From: Gemmataceae bacterium
GTDB taxonomy: Bacteria > Planctomycetota > Planctomycetia > Gemmatales > Gemmataceae
Length of the DNA: 7,016 nucleotides
Assembly (NCBI GenBank): GCA_025056835.1
Contig: JANWVS010000103.1
Span: forward strand, 1 to 7,016
Direction of reading: 5' to 3'
Below the pieces are notes generated by a model. The model ran no database searches, was not told where the DNA came from, and was given only the letters and a program-made list of their open reading frames with translations. A program made the translations under genes and the position numbers. This document shows positions 5,144 to 7,016 of the stretch, piece after piece (the stretch's first letter is position 1; every line of letters starts with the position of its first letter).

Positions 5144-7016
5144 ATGACTGCCCCGCGTATTGAGCGAGATGCCTTCTTGGCCCGTGATTCCCTGCGGAAG
5201 TATGACGAAGCTTTGCTGCGCCGCGTGGCCGCGAATCTGTGCAAACCGCGAAACCATTGGCCGATCGGCGACCTGATTGAACGTTGTGTCGAGGTCTTTT
5301 CGAACCCCCCGACCTTGGATCGTCGTCTAAAAGTAATATCGCCGGCCGGCCGCCAACTGCTCGCGGTCATCGGGCATAGTCGCCAGCCGCGCTGGCTTGT
5401 CGGCAGTCTCATCGAAATCGCCACGGTCCTGGCCAGTGACGATGCCTTGACGACCGTGTTGGAACTTCTCGACGCCGGACTGCTCTTCCCGATTCTTCGC
5501 GAGGGTCTGCGGCTGCGGAATTTTCAATCGTGGTTGTTGGAATCCCCTGCCCCAGAGGTGCTGGCGCCGACGCCGGTCACGGACCGTGCCCTGGGCGAGC
5601 CGCTGCCGCTGGAATTTCCGCCGGCGCAAGATACGGACGGCCCTATTCGCGAAGCTGACGGTCTGGATTGGCCATTGCGCTTGGCAGTGCTTTGGCAGAT
5701 CGTCGGCCGCGGACCACTCCGCCGAACGCAGCAACTCGACTTCTTTAAGCGCGATTTGGACCGACTTCGCAGCGAGGCACTCTTGGCTGCACCCGACGAG
5801 GCCTTGGCCGACCTGCCCGATCCGGCGCTGTTCGCGGCGGCCCTGGCCCAAGCCGTCGGCCTCTTGAAAGAAGTCGACGGCGAAGTGCGGGCCGGCGACT
5901 TTCCCAAATCCTGGGAAGTCGGCCTCGCCGAGGTCCTGGCTGACCTTTGGGCCGCTTTCCCGCGAATATCGACCTGGAATTCGTTCGCCGGCTGGGCACC
6001 GAGCTTTGCTTTGGCCAATCCGTTTCCGACCGCTAATCTACTCGCTTTGCTGGCACTGGCGACCGTGCCGGACGACGGCTGGGCCGATCCCGAAGCCTTG
6101 GCCGACTGGGTTGGGCAAAGACATCCGTATTGGCGGGAAGCCTCCGCCCTCGACGCCGGTGCAACGTCGCGCGGTTTGGGCCGCAGGTCGTTGGGGCAAG
6201 CCACTGGAGTCGCACGATTTCTCTTGGCCGTAGCGTACCCGCTCCGCTTGTGTCAAGCGCGTCGCCGTCATGCCGGCGGTTGGGCGTTGCGCTTGTCGCC
6301 TCTGGGGCGCTGGGTGTTACGACTCACTCCGAACGTGCCGGAGTTCCCCGTCTTCTCACAGACGCTCCTCGTGCAGCCGAATCTGGAGGTTCTGGCCTAT
6401 CGTCAAGGGTTGACGCCGCACCTGCTCGCTCAGTTAACGCGCTTTGCTACCTGGAAGACGCTAGGCGCCGCCTGCACGTTGCAATTAGAGCCGCAGAGCG
6501 TCTATCGCGCCCTGGAAAACGGCGAAACCCAAGCCAGCATCGTCCAAAGCCTCGAGCGTCACGGGATGAAGACGTTGCCTTCGGCCGTGTTGGAAGCGCT
6601 TAAAACGTGGTCCAACAAGCGGAACCGGATTACCGTTTATCCCGCTGCGGTCTTGCTCGAGTTCGCCACGGCGGACGAACTGAACGAGGCCTTAGCTCGC
6701 GGCTTACCGCTGACGCGCTTGACCGAACGTCTGGCCGCAGTCGCCACCGAGCAGCAAATTGACTACCGCCATTTCCGGCTGACCAGTGCCCGCGATTACG
6801 GACTGCCGCCGGAGCCGTGCGTCGCAGTGGAAAGCGACGGCGTCACGTTGAGCGTGGACCTAGCGCGCTCCGATTTGTTGTTGGAGCCAGAAATTCAGCG
6901 CTTTGCCGAATCCGTACCGACCTCTGTACCAGGCCGACGCGCCTATCGACTGACGCCGGCGTCCGTCGCCGGGGCGCGGCAACAGGGGTTGTCGTTGGCG
7001 GAACTCTCCGCATGGT
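5144..7016 (+). CDS. Helicase-associated protein with XPB/Ssl2 N-terminal (Helicase_C_3-type) domain, 3' partial
   Basis: This frame starts at ATG 5144 (MTAPRIERDAFL) and stays open for 624 codons to the right edge. The frame's preceding stop is TAA at 5099-5101 and there is no other ATG, GTG or TTG between, so the start is well fixed, though without a clear Shine-Dalgarno sequence. Residues 1 to about 390 are mostly helical, Leu/Trp-rich, probably winged-helix-like, with no enzyme motif. Residues about 407-550 match the XPB/Ssl2 N-terminal domain: TLLVQPNLEVLA at 407-418, SVYRALENG at 452-460, ITVYP at 496-500 and a second half 503-550. The helicase's own N-terminus has the same pattern (PLIVQ, then SLWNAAAAG, then RVKLF). 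A protein of this type adjoins XPB in mycobacteria (Rv0862c), so it is probably a dedicated XPB partner; the function is not established to my knowledge. Relatives are about 750 residues, so perhaps 100 or more are missing. Confidence 0.88.
   Translation, partial: MTAPRIERDAFLARDSLRKYDEALLRRVAANLCKPRNHWPIGDLIERCVEVFSNPPTLDRRLKVISPAGRQLLAVIGHSRQPRWLVGSLIEIATVLASDDALTTVLELLDAGLLFPILREGLRLRNFQSWLLESPAPEVLAPTPVTDRALGEPLPLEFPPAQDTDGPIREADGLDWPLRLAVLWQIVGRGPLRRTQQLDFFKRDLDRLRSEALLAAPDEALADLPDPALFAAALAQAVGLLKEVDGEVRAGDFPKSWEVGLAEVLADLWAAFPRISTWNSFAGWAPSFALANPFPTANLLALLALATVPDDGWADPEALADWVGQRHPYWREASALDAGATSRGLGRRSLGQATGVARFLLAVAYPLRLCQARRRHAGGWALRLSPLGRWVLRLTPNVPEFPVFSQTLLVQPNLEVLAYRQGLTPHLLAQLTRFATWKTLGAACTLQLEPQSVYRALENGETQASIVQSLERHGMKTLPSAVLEALKTWSNKRNRITVYPAAVLLEFATADELNEALARGLPLTRLTERLAAVATEQQIDYRHFRLTSARDYGLPPEPCVAVESDGVTLSVDLARSDLLLEPEIQRFAESVPTSVPGRRAYRLTPASVAGARQQGLSLAELSAW

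Noticed and set aside
5524..6204. 226-codon minus-strand frame
   Set aside because: It lies wholly antisense to the helicase-associated gene and encodes a Ser/Ala/Arg-rich low-complexity sequence with no recognisable domain.

Overview
The window (about 60% G+C by eye) is entirely plus-strand and densely coding. It holds five protein genes, the first cut by the left edge and the last by the right edge. I see no tRNA, rRNA, CRISPR array, insertion sequence or integrase. The closest match I can recall for the helicase is the mycobacterial XPB helicase, but its N-terminal wording and the general codon style look like a Planctomycetota (Pirellulales-type) genome. That placement is inference.

Left part (1-2830): two genes of the kind found in surface-polysaccharide or deoxysugar clusters. 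The first encodes a DegT/DnrJ/EryC1/StrS-fold enzyme in which the PLP-binding lysine is replaced by histidine, as in ColD-type sugar 3-dehydratases. The second encodes a cobalamin-binding radical SAM enzyme with an intact CxxxCxxC cluster. Their 74-nt spacer holds a strong two-part hairpin. The rest of this cluster presumably lies upstream of the window.

Boundary (2831-3068): 238 nt without a gene, rich in GC hairpins. One of them is followed by T-rich DNA and could end the upstream transcript.

Right part (3069-7016): an apparent XPB operon. A complete bacterial XPB-type SF2 helicase is followed after 24 nt by a 74-residue protein, and 116 nt later by a long reading frame that starts at 5144 and is still open at the right edge (at least 624 codons). 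The long frame encodes a helicase-associated protein carrying the XPB/Ssl2 N-terminal domain (Helicase_C_3 type), the same kind of partner that sits next to XPB in mycobacteria. The 74-residue protein aligns almost without gaps to the second half of the helicase's own N-terminal domain. The locus therefore seems to encode that half-domain three times: in the helicase, as a free small protein, and in the partner. This free half-domain is the most unusual thing in the window.
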